The notes: generated from the sequence alone by a model not told the origin. DNA of 64,000 nt from Saccharibacillus deserti (GCF_013618475.1 NZ_JABJVN010000002.1:124001-188000), one strand, 5' to 3'. Counted from the stretch's first letter, positions 51,963-61,454 are shown. Numbers and translations: made by a program.

Positions 51963-53147
51963 ATGCGTTATTTCGATTATTTAGAGGTGGAAGAAACCCA
52001 GAAATTGTTCCACCTGGCTCCCGCACCTTTTTGCAACCGCTCCGACAAAGACCTGCTGGCCTATGCGCTTGGAGCGGCTTTGTATATGCCCGCAACCCGG
52101 CCTGATATCGCGCAGAATTTGAGCACCGGCAAACATATCGGGCTCACTTCCGTGGTTATCGATCTGGAAGACGCCGTCGGCGATCTCAGACTGGAAGAAG
52201 CGGAACTTTCGCTCGTCTCGCAGATTCGCAAGCTGCACGATTGGAGCTGCGAAGGGAAGATCGATCCGGAGTCGCTGCCGCTGATTTTTATCCGGATTCG
52301 TACACCGGACCAGGCCAAGCGGATCCTTGAACTTCTCGGCGAAGCGGTAATTCGTCTGACGGGACTCGTCTTCCCGAAGTTCGATGTGCCTCTCGGCGAA
52401 CGTTACCTGGAACTGCTTCATACCTACAATGGGACCCGTTCTGCCGGAAGCCCCGTTCTGTACGGCATGCCGATCCTGGAGAGTCCCGAGATCATTTACG
52501 CGGAGACGCGCAGAGAGACGCTGCTCGGAATCAAACGGCTGCTGGACCGGCACCGTCCATACATATTGAATGTACGCATCGGGGCAACCGATTTTTCCAG
52601 TCTGTTCGGACTGCGCCGCAAACCGGATATGACTATTTACGATATCGGCGTCATTCGCGATTGCGTTGCCGATATTGTCAACTTGTTCGGACGGGCGCAC
52701 GACGGTTATGTGATTTCCGGCCCGGTCTGGGAATATTTCAAAAGCGAACGCGTGCTCAAACCCCAACTGCGCGAGACGCCTTTCCAGGAAACGGCGGGAC
52801 GCGAAGGACTGCTGCTGCGCATGCAGTATATCAACAAGTATGTGGACGGCCTGATTCGCGAGGTGGAACTGGACAAAGAGAATGGAATTGTCGGCAAAAC
52901 GATCATTCATCCGACTCACATCTGCCCCGTTCAGGCTCTGTACACGGTTACGCACGAAGAGTATATCGACGCTTCGCATATTCTAGACAGCAGCGGCGGC
53001 GAAATCGGCGTCGTCAAGAGCGGATACGACAACAAAATGAACGAGATCAAGCCCCATCTGAATTGGGCGCGGCGTATCATGATCCGTTCGGAAATCTACG
53101 GGGTGCTCAATGAGAACCAAAACTTCACTGCATTACTCGTTCGATAA
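51963..53147 (+). CDS. HpcH/HpaI aldolase / citrate-lyase-beta-like protein of the Ter module
   Basis: ATG 51963 (MRYFDYLEVEETQKLF) follows GGGAGGAAAG. The 394-residue protein has the CitE-like TIM barrel: TSVVIDLEDAVGD (Mg-binding), IFIRIRTPDQAKRI, LVFPKFD and GKTIIHPTHICPVQ, the last near-identical to CitE-type GK-IHP ends. It is the C-C lyase of the nucleoside-like biosynthetic module seen beside Ter genes. The substrate is unknown. It overlaps the next gene by 38 bases. Confidence 0.85.
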   Translation: MRYFDYLEVEETQKLFHLAPAPFCNRSDKDLLAYALGAALYMPATRPDIAQNLSTGKHIGLTSVVIDLEDAVGDLRLEEAELSLVSQIRKLHDWSCEGKIDPESLPLIFIRIRTPDQAKRILELLGEAVIRLTGLVFPKFDVPLGERYLELLHTYNGTRSAGSPVLYGMPILESPEIIYAETRRETLLGIKRLLDRHRPYILNVRIGATDFSSLFGLRRKPDMTIYDIGVIRDCVADIVNLFGRAHDGYVISGPVWEYFKSERVLKPQLRETPFQETAGREGLLLRMQYINKYVDGLIREVELDKENGIVGKTIIHPTHICPVQALYTVTHEEYIDASHILDSSGGEIGVVKSGYDNKMNEIKPHLNWARRIMIRSEIYGVLNENQNFTALLVR

Positions 53148-54579
53148 GAAAGATTCCAAGCAGCCGGATGTGTACGTCTACGACATGCCCGAAGGATTAA
53201 CCGTGAAAGTCCGTCTGACCTCCAATCCGCTGGGCCTGCATCCCGATCATCTGTTCCGGATGGCGGCGCGAATCAATAAGAAGCGAAGCTTCCTGTTCGT
53301 CAGCCGGATTCTCGGCAAGCATATTCCGGTCGATCCGCATGTTTCTCTGCTCGGCGGAGCAGCGCTGGCCCTGCTGTGGCAGCGCCGCAGCGCGGAATCG
53401 GTGCAGGGTGGATCCAGGCAGGCGGCTGAAGCTGCCGGCGCTTACGGTCTGGAAGAAGTCTGCGAAGCGCTTCAGGGCGACGACGAATCGGCCCGTCAGC
53501 TGTATGCCCGGCTCAAAGGCGACAAGCTGCAGGTCGAAGAACCGGCATTGTTTATCGCGTTTGCGGAGACGGCGACTGCGCTTGGACATGCCATGTACGA
53601 TTGTTTCACGGGAGACACGCGCTTTCTGCATACGACCCGCGAAGAACTGGTAGGCAAGCAGCCCGTGCTGAGTTTCGAGGAAGAACATTCGCATGCGACG
53701 GCACACCGCTGCTATGCGAGAGAAACTTCCTTTTTCGAAGGGGAAGATACGGTCGTGCTGGTGGACGACGAAGTGACGACCGGCAATACCGCGCTGAATA
53801 TCATCCGCGATTTGCAGAGCAAACATCCGCGCCGCCGCTACGTTGTCGCGAGTCTGCTGGACTGGCGAGGGGAGGCGGACCGTCTGCGATTCGGCGAGCT
53901 CGAAGCGGAGCTTGGGATCGCGATCGAGACGATCTCGCTGATCGAAGGACAGATCGAAGTCGAGGGCGGCCCGGTCGAACGTCTGACGCAGCCTGCGCCG
54001 GAAGCGCGTGCGGAAAACGGGACGAAGCTGATTCGGCACGATCTCTCTTCTTATTTCAGTCACCTGGATGCCGTATCCGCCGATCTGTCCGGCCGGACGT
54101 CCGATTGTCCGTATCTCGAGTGGACCGGACGGTTCGGGATGCGCGAAGCGGACAATGCCTTGCTGGATCGTCAGGTTCGGGAAGCTGCCGCGTCTTTGGC
54201 GGAGAGCCGTACGGGAAGCCGCACGCTCTGTATGGGTACGGGGGAATTTATGTATGTGCCGATGCGGATAGCCGCGGAATTGGGCGAGGGCGTTCGGTAC
54301 CAGTCGAGTACGCGCAGTCCGATCCATGTGCTCGACGAAGAAGGGTATGCCGTTCGAAGCGGATTTCCGCATACATCGCCGGATGATCCCGGTGTGGCGA
54401 ATTTCTTCTATAACGTGCCGGAAGGTACGTACGACGAGATTTTCGTTTTCCTGGAACGTATGCCGCTTGAAAAAGATCTGAAGCCGCTGCTTGACGCTCT
54501 GGCGCATACGGGAGTCCCGGCCCTGCATCTGGCTGTCGCGGCCAGGGCCGATCGTGCCAACCCACAAGGAGGAAACTGA
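53110..54579 (+). CDS. Ter-module phosphoribosyltransferase (two-part protein)
   Basis: The 489-residue protein has a type I PRTase domain with the PRPP loop TVVLVDDEVTTGNTALNII (about 215-233) and FAETATALGHAMYD before it. The C-terminal half (about 330-480) has LCMGTGEFMYVPMRIAAELG and VRYQSSTRSPIHV, a TRSP-type domain named for that motif. These fused proteins are found in Ter metabolic modules. They should attach a base or related group to ribose-phosphate, or the reverse. Confidence 0.85.
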   Translation: MRTKTSLHYSFDKKDSKQPDVYVYDMPEGLTVKVRLTSNPLGLHPDHLFRMAARINKKRSFLFVSRILGKHIPVDPHVSLLGGAALALLWQRRSAESVQGGSRQAAEAAGAYGLEEVCEALQGDDESARQLYARLKGDKLQVEEPALFIAFAETATALGHAMYDCFTGDTRFLHTTREELVGKQPVLSFEEEHSHATAHRCYARETSFFEGEDTVVLVDDEVTTGNTALNIIRDLQSKHPRRRYVVASLLDWRGEADRLRFGELEAELGIAIETISLIEGQIEVEGGPVERLTQPAPEARAENGTKLIRHDLSSYFSHLDAVSADLSGRTSDCPYLEWTGRFGMREADNALLDRQVREAAASLAESRTGSRTLCMGTGEFMYVPMRIAAELGEGVRYQSSTRSPIHVLDEEGYAVRSGFPHTSPDDPGVANFFYNVPEGTYDEIFVFLERMPLEKDLKPLLDALAHTGVPALHLAVAARADRANPQGGN

Positions 54580-54581
54580 AT

Positions 54582-55727
54582 ATGTCGAACGATACGCTGA
54601 CTTCCCAGCCCCTGCCGGTTCCCGAGAAGCTCGGCAGCTACAGTCCGGAAGACGTTGTGTTTTTGCTGAAGGATCTGAGTGATGTCCATTTGGAACGTCC
54701 GACCGAAGACCGCGAAGAAGCGATCCAGGGCGGCGTACATTATTCGGAGATGCTGCCGGTCGAATACCGGCCGACGCCCGAGTATCTCGCACTGTTCCAT
54801 GAGACGCTCGATACGACGGCAAAAGACGTATCGCTTGCGGCGGGTATCGTCTCGGAACGCCTGAGAGCCCGTCACGGCACGGATTTCGTTCTTGCTTCGC
54901 TTGCCCGCGCGGGTACGCCGGTCGGCATTCTGATCAAACGTTATTTCCGGCAGATATACGGAGCGGAACTGCCGCATTACAGTATCTCGATCATCCGCGG
55001 CAAAGGCATCGACGAGAATGCGGTCCTGTATATGCGGCAGCAGAATCCCGGACGCCGCATCCAGTTCGTCGACGGTTGGACCGGCAAAGGCGCGATCCGC
55101 AAAGTGCTGGAAGACGCCCGGGAGACGATGTCCGCCAAATACGGCATCGAACTCGACGACGACCTGGCCGTACTGGCCGATCCGGGCCGCTGCTCGGAGA
55201 CGTTCGGCACGCGCGAAGATTTCCTGATCCCGAGCGCCTGCCTGAATTCGACCGTATCCGGGCTGATGAGCCGCACCGTGCTGCGCGGAGATTTGATCGG
55301 ACCGAACGATTTTCACGGAGCGAAGTATTACAAAGAATGGCTCGAAGACGACGTCTCCAATCTGTTCGTCGACCGGGTCAGCGGCTATTACGAAGAGATT
55401 CAAGCCGAAGCGCTGCTCGAAGCCGCGAAGCTGGAGCAGCTGCCGGAAGCGAATGTATCCAGCTGGCAGGGGATGAAGGACATTGCCCGTATCCAGCAGG
55501 ATTACGGGATCGAAGACGTCAATCTGGTCAAACCGGGCGTGGGCGAGACAACGCGTGTGCTGCTGCGCCGTGTGCCGTGGAAGATTCTCGTCGACCGGCT
55601 CGACAATCCGCATCTGCGCCATATTCTGCTGCTGGCCGAAGATCGCGGCGTTCCGGTCGAAGTCTATCCGGGCCTGACGTATTCCTGCTGCGGCATCATC
55701 AAACCGATGAACGGAGGCACGCTATGA
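54582..55727 (+). CDS. StiP-family (cysteine protease-like) protein of the Ter module
   Basis: The 381-residue protein opens SYSPEDVVFLLKDLSDVHLE, the typical start of this family (called cysteine protease StiP family in public naming). HYSEMLPVEYRPTPEYLALF, SLARAGTPVGILIKRYF and GWTGKGAIRKVLEDA follow. The region SIIRGKGIDE to GKGA looks like another phosphoribosyltransferase-type fold, with the C-terminal PELOTA-like RNA-binding domain (VNLVKPGVGETTRVLLRR). Its biochemical action is not settled. ATG 54582 lies 2 bases after the previous stop; GGAGGAAAC precedes it. Confidence 0.82.
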   Translation: MSNDTLTSQPLPVPEKLGSYSPEDVVFLLKDLSDVHLERPTEDREEAIQGGVHYSEMLPVEYRPTPEYLALFHETLDTTAKDVSLAAGIVSERLRARHGTDFVLASLARAGTPVGILIKRYFRQIYGAELPHYSISIIRGKGIDENAVLYMRQQNPGRRIQFVDGWTGKGAIRKVLEDARETMSAKYGIELDDDLAVLADPGRCSETFGTREDFLIPSACLNSTVSGLMSRTVLRGDLIGPNDFHGAKYYKEWLEDDVSNLFVDRVSGYYEEIQAEALLEAAKLEQLPEANVSSWQGMKDIARIQQDYGIEDVNLVKPGVGETTRVLLRRVPWKILVDRLDNPHLRHILLLAEDRGVPVEVYPGLTYSCCGIIKPMNGGTL

Positions 55728-56557
55728 TTTTCGCAAGCGATCTCGACCGGACCCTGATCTATTCCAAAAAAGCGATGGGCGCAAGCTTCGAGTCTGCCGA
55801 CGTCATTCCCGTAGAACTGTATCAGGGCGAACACATTTCGTTCATGTCGCCCGAGGCGGCAAGGCGGCTTGCGGAGCTTGCGAAGACGACGCTGTTCGTG
55901 CCCGTCACGACGCGGACGATCGAGCAGTACGAGCGGATTTTCTATATTCGGGAAACATTCAATCCGAAGTACGCGGTGACGAGCAACGGGGGGAACGTGC
56001 TGGTTGACGGCGTTCCGGACCCGGATTGGCAGCGGCATGTGGCCGAAGCGCTGTCGCGCAGCGAACATGCGGAGAAAGTGATCGAAGCCTTCGGACGTAT
56101 CTCTTCGCCGGAGTGGGTCAAGTCCTACCGGCATTCCGATAGCTTGTTCTATTCGATCATTCTGGACCGGGACAATATGCCGCTGGACGCCGTCGAAGAG
56201 TTCCGCGCGGAACTCGCCGGCATGCGCTGGAATTTGTCGGTACAGGGGCGCAAGATGTATCTGGTGCCGGACGGCGTAAGCAAGGGAGACGGTCTGCTGT
56301 ATGTCAAAAAGTTGTCCGGCGCGACCCGAATCGCCGCTTCCGGCGACTCGCTGCTGGACGAAAGTCTGCTCAAAGCGGCCGATTACGCGATCGTGCCGCG
56401 GCACGGAGAAATTTATGCGGCACATATGGAATCGGGGATCTATTCGTTCACCGAGCGGGACGGCATGGGAGCGGCCGAAGATCTGATCGCGAAGATCGCC
56501 GAATGGTTCGCTCTGCCCGTTCCGGAGACCGACGTTCCGTCTGCCGACAAACGCTGA
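55724..56557 (+). CDS. HAD-superfamily phosphatase of the Ter module
   Basis: ATG 55724 (MIFASDLDRTLIYSK) overlaps the stop of the previous gene by 4 bases. The 277-residue protein has HAD motif I DLDRTLI, motif II TTRT, and motif III/IV GDSLLDESLL with a C2-type cap (Cof-type). HAD enzymes hydrolyse phosphates. In this context the substrate is probably the ribosyl-phosphate intermediate of the module. Confidence 0.88.
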   Translation: MIFASDLDRTLIYSKKAMGASFESADVIPVELYQGEHISFMSPEAARRLAELAKTTLFVPVTTRTIEQYERIFYIRETFNPKYAVTSNGGNVLVDGVPDPDWQRHVAEALSRSEHAEKVIEAFGRISSPEWVKSYRHSDSLFYSIILDRDNMPLDAVEEFRAELAGMRWNLSVQGRKMYLVPDGVSKGDGLLYVKKLSGATRIAASGDSLLDESLLKAADYAIVPRHGEIYAAHMESGIYSFTERDGMGAAEDLIAKIAEWFALPVPETDVPSADKR

Positions 56558-56643
56558 ACGAAACCGAACGGGCTTTTCCCGCGTAGTATCCCGTAATTCC
56601 GTTAAACATCGCTGTGCCAAAACGCCGAAGAGGAAGATGAACG

Positions 56644-57693
56644 ATGAGAAAAATATGGCTGAACCGCTGGTTCTCGGTCGCTTACCATTATGTGAACCTG
56701 ATTCGCAACAATGAAGACGGAGAGCGGTTCGAATTTTACGGCACGCATCCGAGTATCGACCACGTTTCGCTGAGTGCTTGCGATGTCAAAGAAACCGAAC
56801 CCAAAGTCGAAGGCGAAGCCTATATCGAGTTTTGCCTGGACTTTTGCCGCAGACACGGGATTGACCTGTTCATTCCGCGCCTGCATATGGAACTGATTGC
56901 CCGGCATATCCGGCGTTTCGAAGAGATCGGCACGCGCGTGATGGTCTGCAGCGACATGGAACTGCTGGAGAATATGATGAACAAAGAAAAGTTCTACCGC
57001 TCGCTCGAAGGCAAAGGCATCGTGGAGATTCCGAATTACCGGGTCGTCCGTACGGCCGGACAGTTCGCGCAGGCTTATCAGGAACTGCGGGCGGAAGGCG
57101 AGAAAGTCTGCTTCAAACCGACCGAAGCGGAAGGCGGCATGGGCTTCCGGATCATCAAGGAAGAAGCCGGCGATCCGCTGGAAGAACTGTACGGCTGGGT
57201 CACGCTTGAGACAACGTACGAAGAAGCCTATCGGACGCTGTCGTCGGTCGAGAGCTTCGACGATCTGATGGTGATGGAAATGCTCGAAGGAGACGAATAC
57301 AGTATCGACTGCCTGGCGGACGCCGCGGGCAACCTGCTGACGGCCGTTCCGCGTCTCAAGTCCGAAGGGCGCGTGTATCAGCTCGAGTACTCGGAAGAGC
57401 TGCTGGCCCTGTCGCGGCGCATCGCGGAAAATTGCCGCATTCCCTATGCTTTTAACGTTCAGGTGAAGTACAATAAAGGTGTGCCCAAACTGCTCGAAAT
57501 CAATCCGCGCATGTCCGGCGGTTTGTATATTACCTGTTTATCGGGTGTCAATTTCCCATATTACGCGGTCAAAGCGGCGTTCGGCGAAGAGTGCCGGCCG
57601 CCCGAGCCGGAGTTCGGCATCAAGGCAAGCTACGTGGAGCAGGCCGTCAGGCTGGATCAAGTTCGCGGCAAAGCGGTTATTTCCGACCTTTGA
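56644..57693 (+). CDS. ATP-grasp ligase of the Ter module
   Basis: The 349-residue protein has an ATP-grasp fold: EGKGIVEIPNYRVV, CFKPTEAEGGMGFRII (ATP lid loop), MVMEMLEGDEYSIDCLAD and LEINPRMSGGLYITCLSGVNFP (Mg-binding). ATP-grasp ligases activate a carboxylate for amide bond formation. It completes the lyase/PRTase/HAD/ATP-grasp set. GGAAGATGAACG lies before ATG. Confidence 0.88.
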   Translation: MRKIWLNRWFSVAYHYVNLIRNNEDGERFEFYGTHPSIDHVSLSACDVKETEPKVEGEAYIEFCLDFCRRHGIDLFIPRLHMELIARHIRRFEEIGTRVMVCSDMELLENMMNKEKFYRSLEGKGIVEIPNYRVVRTAGQFAQAYQELRAEGEKVCFKPTEAEGGMGFRIIKEEAGDPLEELYGWVTLETTYEEAYRTLSSVESFDDLMVMEMLEGDEYSIDCLADAAGNLLTAVPRLKSEGRVYQLEYSEELLALSRRIAENCRIPYAFNVQVKYNKGVPKLLEINPRMSGGLYITCLSGVNFPYYAVKAAFGEECRPPEPEFGIKASYVEQAVRLDQVRGKAVISDL

Positions 57694-57749
57694 CGCGGGT
57701 GCCGGCATAGCGGGTTCGTGCTCTGCTATCAAGCTGGAGGTGTTCAAGC

Positions 57750-58553
57750 ATGATCGATTACATGAAACGTTTCGGGCTGCCTCTTACAGCCTTTATAGCC
57801 GGCTGTGCGGTTGCTTTCGTCTCGCAGGGGATTCTGCCGGAAGAGATTTCCATGCTCATTCCCGGAGGTGCGGTGCTGCTCAGCATCGGTGCTTTCAAGC
57901 GGAGCAAGCCCAAGGTACTTCCGATCGAGGTATCGCCGCAGTCCCGGCCGCAGCCGGAAGTGCTTCCGCCAAGCGGAAGACGGACCGGTATTCCGGCCGT
58001 CGACGAAGCGGTGCAGCGCAGGCTGCGCGAAGAAGCGGCTGCGCGGGGCGAACAGGAACGCAGAAGGGCGGCATACGACGCCGTTCAATCTCCTTCGATC
58101 CCGGCTCCTGCCGCCGCTTCCCCGGCTGCAGCCCCGAAGCCGAAATCGGAAGCCGACGAAATGTGGGACCCGGTTCACGAGTATATCTCGGTGATCGAAG
58201 AAATGATCATTTCCGAAGGCCAGAAAAACTCGCTGGATGACGAAATCGTCGAGAAAACGATCTCGCTGCTGGCCCGCATTTCCCGCCTCATTCCGCAGCT
58301 CAAAGAAATCAATGACAGCAAGATCAACCATAATATTCAGCGTCTGGTGTTCAAGGATCTGAACGGCGCGATCAATCCGTTCCTGAAGCTCAGCGGCGAA
58401 GCCAAGCGCAAGAACCGCCGCCTGCTGCTGGACGGAATCAAGGATATCAATTCCCGTCTGTCGCTGTACGTAGAGACGATCGAACATCGCGACCTGATCG
58501 AACTGCAAAGCCGTGTCGATCTGATTCAACAGCGCTACCGGACTTCGGACTAA
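57750..58553 (+). CDS. XpaC-like membrane-anchored helical protein
   Basis: The 267-residue protein has two N-terminal membrane helices (about 8-27, 33-48), a Pro/Ala/Arg-rich linker (about 55-140) and a helical C-terminal domain (MIISEGQKNSLDDEIVEKTI, LSLYVETIEHRDLIELQSRV). XpaC-type proteins stand beside TelA in Bacillus (xpaC-yaaN); position before telA supports that call. Function is unknown. TGGAGGTGTTC precedes the ATG. Confidence 0.65.
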   Translation: MIDYMKRFGLPLTAFIAGCAVAFVSQGILPEEISMLIPGGAVLLSIGAFKRSKPKVLPIEVSPQSRPQPEVLPPSGRRTGIPAVDEAVQRRLREEAAARGEQERRRAAYDAVQSPSIPAPAAASPAAAPKPKSEADEMWDPVHEYISVIEEMIISEGQKNSLDDEIVEKTISLLARISRLIPQLKEINDSKINHNIQRLVFKDLNGAINPFLKLSGEAKRKNRRLLLDGIKDINSRLSLYVETIEHRDLIELQSRVDLIQQRYRTSD

Positions 58554-58580
58554 CAGCAAATCGCCAAAGGAGGACTATTC

Positions 58581-59708
58581 ATGTCTACGAATCTTTCGGT
58601 CGAACTGAAAAAGAACGATATGGAAAAGGTCGAACAGGAAGCGAAGCAGGTCATTCAGAAAGTCGCCAACACCGACAATATGCAGCTCGACGAGCTGATG
58701 GACCAGATCGGACGGATGGGCCAGCGCACGATGGAAAAAGCGGGCCAATCGCTGGAGATGCTGCAGCGCCCGGTCAACGATATGGTCGCCGGGAAGCGTT
58801 CCGAAGTCGGGAACAATATCCTGCGGCTGCGTACCGAGATCGACTCGCTCAGCAAGAGCAAACAGGTCGGTTTTTTCGATAAGATTATGCGCAAGACCCC
58901 GCTCAAAAACTATATTTACAAATACCAATCGGTCAAAACGAATGTCGATGCGATCGTCATGTCGCTGCGCAACGGCAAAGATACGCTGGAAGAAAACATG
59001 GCGTATATGCGGAATCTCAAGCGTACCTCTATCGAGGAAGTGTACAATCTGCAGATGCGGATCGCGATGGGCAACCGCCTCAAAGCGTTGTTCGAGGAAG
59101 AGATCGCCAAGCCGGAAAATGCGGGCCGCAAAACGACGCTCGAACGCGGTCTCCGCAAAGTGGTCACGCGTATCCAGTCGTTTACCGAGATGATTCTGCT
59201 GTATCAGCAGGCAATTGCCGGTACGGATATTATCAACGACAACAATGACAAACTGATCGATTCCGTTGACGCGACGATTGACAAGACTCAGCATCTCATC
59301 ACCGTGTCGGCCATGATCGCCATGGCGCTGCAGGATCAGATGGAGACGATCGAAGCGGTCAATACGGCCAATCAGACGCTGCAGAACATGTTCGAGGAGA
59401 ACTCGCGCATGCTGAAAGAAACGACGCAAAAAACGAACGAACTGCTGGGCAAGCCGGCTATGCAGCTTGAAGCGGTCGAACGCGCGATGGGCGATCTGTT
59501 CACGGCGATGGATCTGTACGAGCAGTCGAATCGTACGATTATCAAGTCCGCAACGGAACAGACCGGACGCATGACGGAAATCAACCAGAAGATGAGCGAC
59601 CGTCTGGGACTGATGCAGGGAAGCGGTACGGACTCCGAGCCTGCCCGCGTGGCTGCCGGACAAAGCGAAGCCCAGCGTCTGCAGTCGATCTCCAGCCTGC
59701 TGGAGTAG
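58581..59708 (+). CDS. telA: Toxic anion resistance protein TelA
   Basis: The 375-residue protein is all-helical with the TelA pattern: LSKSKQVGFFDKIMRKTPLKNYIYKYQSV, LEENMAYMRNLKRTSIEEVYNLQMR, and TVSAMIAMALQDQMETIEAVNTAN. The family (YceH/YaaN in Bacillus) is tied to tellurite and other stress resistance and lies in ter operons. AAAGGAGGAC precedes ATG. Confidence 0.94.
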   Translation: MSTNLSVELKKNDMEKVEQEAKQVIQKVANTDNMQLDELMDQIGRMGQRTMEKAGQSLEMLQRPVNDMVAGKRSEVGNNILRLRTEIDSLSKSKQVGFFDKIMRKTPLKNYIYKYQSVKTNVDAIVMSLRNGKDTLEENMAYMRNLKRTSIEEVYNLQMRIAMGNRLKALFEEEIAKPENAGRKTTLERGLRKVVTRIQSFTEMILLYQQAIAGTDIINDNNDKLIDSVDATIDKTQHLITVSAMIAMALQDQMETIEAVNTANQTLQNMFEENSRMLKETTQKTNELLGKPAMQLEAVERAMGDLFTAMDLYEQSNRTIIKSATEQTGRMTEINQKMSDRLGLMQGSGTDSEPARVAAGQSEAQRLQSISSLLE

Positions 59709-59760
59709 CGGGAAGATTCATACCGAATTAGATCGACGATAAAGGGAGGACTACCGAACG

Positions 59761-60069
59761 ATGAACATCAAGATCCTGACTGCCCGCATGGAACGGATGG
59801 AAGACAAGAGCTACAAAGGCAAAGTGGAAGCGGAAGTCGAAGGACATAAAGAACCTTACGAACTGACGATCTACAGCAAAAACGGAAACCTGTGGGAATA
59901 CAGTTTGCATTTCCTGCAGCAGCCGGGGCCGGAAGAAGAAATTCTGGCGTTTGAAGAACATATCGAAAGCGACGAAGAAGCTTTCGACAAGCTGGTCGAT
60001 GCGGCTTGGGATACGATGGAACCTCAGGATGAAGAGGATTCGGAGAACGGGGCCGACGAGGAAGCTTGA
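59761..60069 (+). CDS. Small acidic protein, last gene of the ter operon
   Basis: The 102-residue protein starts MNIKILTARMERMEDKSYKGKVE and ends in an acidic tail (PQDEEDSENGADEEA). No membrane segment or family was recognised. AAAGGGAGGACTACCG lies before ATG, and a strong terminator follows. Confidence 0.75.
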   Translation: MNIKILTARMERMEDKSYKGKVEAEVEGHKEPYELTIYSKNGNLWEYSLHFLQQPGPEEEILAFEEHIESDEEAFDKLVDAAWDTMEPQDEEDSENGADEEA

Positions 60070-60085
60070 TTGAATGTTAAAAAAT

Positions 60086-60127
60086 AAAGGCCGCTTTTTC
60101 CGGGTTAACGGGAAAAGGCGGCTTTTT
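60086..60127. terminator. Terminator of the ter operon
   Basis: aaaggccgctttttcc pairs with ggaaaaggcggcttttt. Confidence 0.92.
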
Positions 60128-60160
60128 GGGGTTTGGAGATTTGATTAGCTAAGATCGGGT

Positions 60161-60269
60161 ATGACTTTCAAAAATGGTTTGGAATCGCTCGCTGGAAACC
60201 TTTGAACGCGGTTAACCCGTCCGCGTTCAAAGCTGTGAATAAAGTTGCTAATGGAGTTTTGAAAGTCAT
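60161..60269. repeat. 110-nt palindromic structured repeat, copy 2
   Basis: Arms ATGACTTTCAAAA (60161-60173) and TTTTGAAAGTCAT (60257-60269) are perfectly inverted. They enclose GGAATCGCTCGCTGGAAACC, the 11-bp hairpin TTTGAACGCGG / CCGCGTTCAAA, and AGCTGTGAATAAAG. The right arm overlaps the last codon and stop of the AIM24-type gene. Confidence 0.8.
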
Positions 60270-60973
60270 TTAATAAATACATTCCCGAAGGGGATCGCTT
60301 CCCGCAGGATCCGTTTCACCAAGCCGTCATCTTCCATATGTTCTCGAAGCTCCTGGCTGCGGGTGCCGCCGGCTTGAAGAAGCACATGGCCGCGGCCGGT
60401 CATTTTCCAATGATAATTCATATGCTGACTGGCCAGATGGTTGCCGTAGACGGCGAGATCAAGTCGGGCATTTTCCGGATAAGCGAGAATACTGCCGGCG
60501 TTGACATACAGAGGTTCTTTCTCATGCAGCTCGGCCTGAAAAACGGTGCCCTGCGTCATGATGCCGATCTGTCCTTCGCCGGAAAACTTCATCTTGATCG
60601 CGTCCTGCGTAATCAGCATATTCTTAAGCTTGAGGATACGGCTTTTCATTTCGATGCCTTCGGTGTAGAAAAACAGCTGGCGAAAGTCGTAGAGCATGTC
60701 GCTGCCGCCGCTGATGCGGAGCGTTTGCAGGCCGAATCCGGCGGGGAGAACGGCCGTAAACGCGCATTCGCCGCGAAAATCGGCGCGGATCAGCTTGCGT
60801 TTGCGCATCATGCGGCTGATCTCGAGCAGGCGGTCGCTTCGAAGTTTCGGATTGCCGCGGTACGCGATCACCTGCTGCGGATGCAGCACATGCGCCGTAT
60901 CGTGCTCGCCCAACTCGAACGTATACGCTTGGGCGCCGAACGAATCGCCGGATTGTTCATGGGTGATGTTCAT
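60266..60973 (-). CDS. AIM24-family protein
   Basis: The 235-residue protein matches the AIM24/TIGR00266 beta-sandwich: RISGGSDMLYDFRQLFFYTEG, MLITQDAIKMKFSGEGQIGIMTQG, PLYVNAGSILAYPENARLDL and KMTGRGHVLLQAGG. The family is widespread, and its biochemical role in bacteria is unknown. GAGGAGTCGC precedes ATG. The coiled-coil gene lies just upstream on the same strand, 13 bases away, so the two form an operon. Confidence 0.88.
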   Translation of the reverse strand: MNITHEQSGDSFGAQAYTFELGEHDTAHVLHPQQVIAYRGNPKLRSDRLLEISRMMRKRKLIRADFRGECAFTAVLPAGFGLQTLRISGGSDMLYDFRQLFFYTEGIEMKSRILKLKNMLITQDAIKMKFSGEGQIGIMTQGTVFQAELHEKEPLYVNAGSILAYPENARLDLAVYGNHLASQHMNYHWKMTGRGHVLLQAGGTRSQELREHMEDDGLVKRILREAIPFGNVFIK

Positions 60974-60986
60974 GCGACTCCTCCGT

Positions 60987-61454
60987 TCATCGTCTGCCGC
61001 GCAGTCCGAAACGCAGAACGCGAATCAGCAGGAAGTAACCGGCGAATAGGCCAATCAGCACGAAAATCACGATTTTCATCGTCTTGGCACTTTGATCGCG
61101 TTCCTGCTGGGCTTTATTCAGCAGGGCGACGGTGTCCTGCAGCTGTTTGTTTTGTTCATCCAGCCGCTCGTTCTGTTCGTTCAGTTGGGTGATTTGTGCG
61201 CGGTAGGTCTCCATGTCGTCCCGATAGGCTTGAAGATCCGACTTGGCGTCTTCAAGTTGGGTGACAGTCTCATTATAACTTTGACGAAGTTCGTTGACTT
61301 CGCTCGGAAGCTCGCCGAACATTTCGATTCCGTTGACAAAATTGTCGAAAGGTTCCCAGGCTTTGGCCTCGCGGCCTGCAGGAAGCAGAAGGAGACCGAG
61401 CAGGAGGGCGGCGGGAAAAGACTTGCGCAAAATACGGGAAAATCCATGTCTCAT
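60987..61454 (-). CDS. Exported coiled-coil protein anchored by a C-terminal membrane helix
   Basis: The 155-residue protein has a signal peptide (SFPAALLLGLLLLPAGREAKA). A long coiled coil (about 50-125; LNEQNERLDEQNKQLQD) leads to one membrane helix (IVIFVLIGLFAGYFLLIRVL, about 128-148). It ends in an Arg-rich tail. I recognise no family. It precedes the AIM24 gene in an operon. The site before ATG is weak (GAGGTGACCGCTTGCC). Confidence 0.72.
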   Translation of the reverse strand: MRHGFSRILRKSFPAALLLGLLLLPAGREAKAWEPFDNFVNGIEMFGELPSEVNELRQSYNETVTQLEDAKSDLQAYRDDMETYRAQITQLNEQNERLDEQNKQLQDTVALLNKAQQERDQSAKTMKIVIFVLIGLFAGYFLLIRVLRFGLRGRR

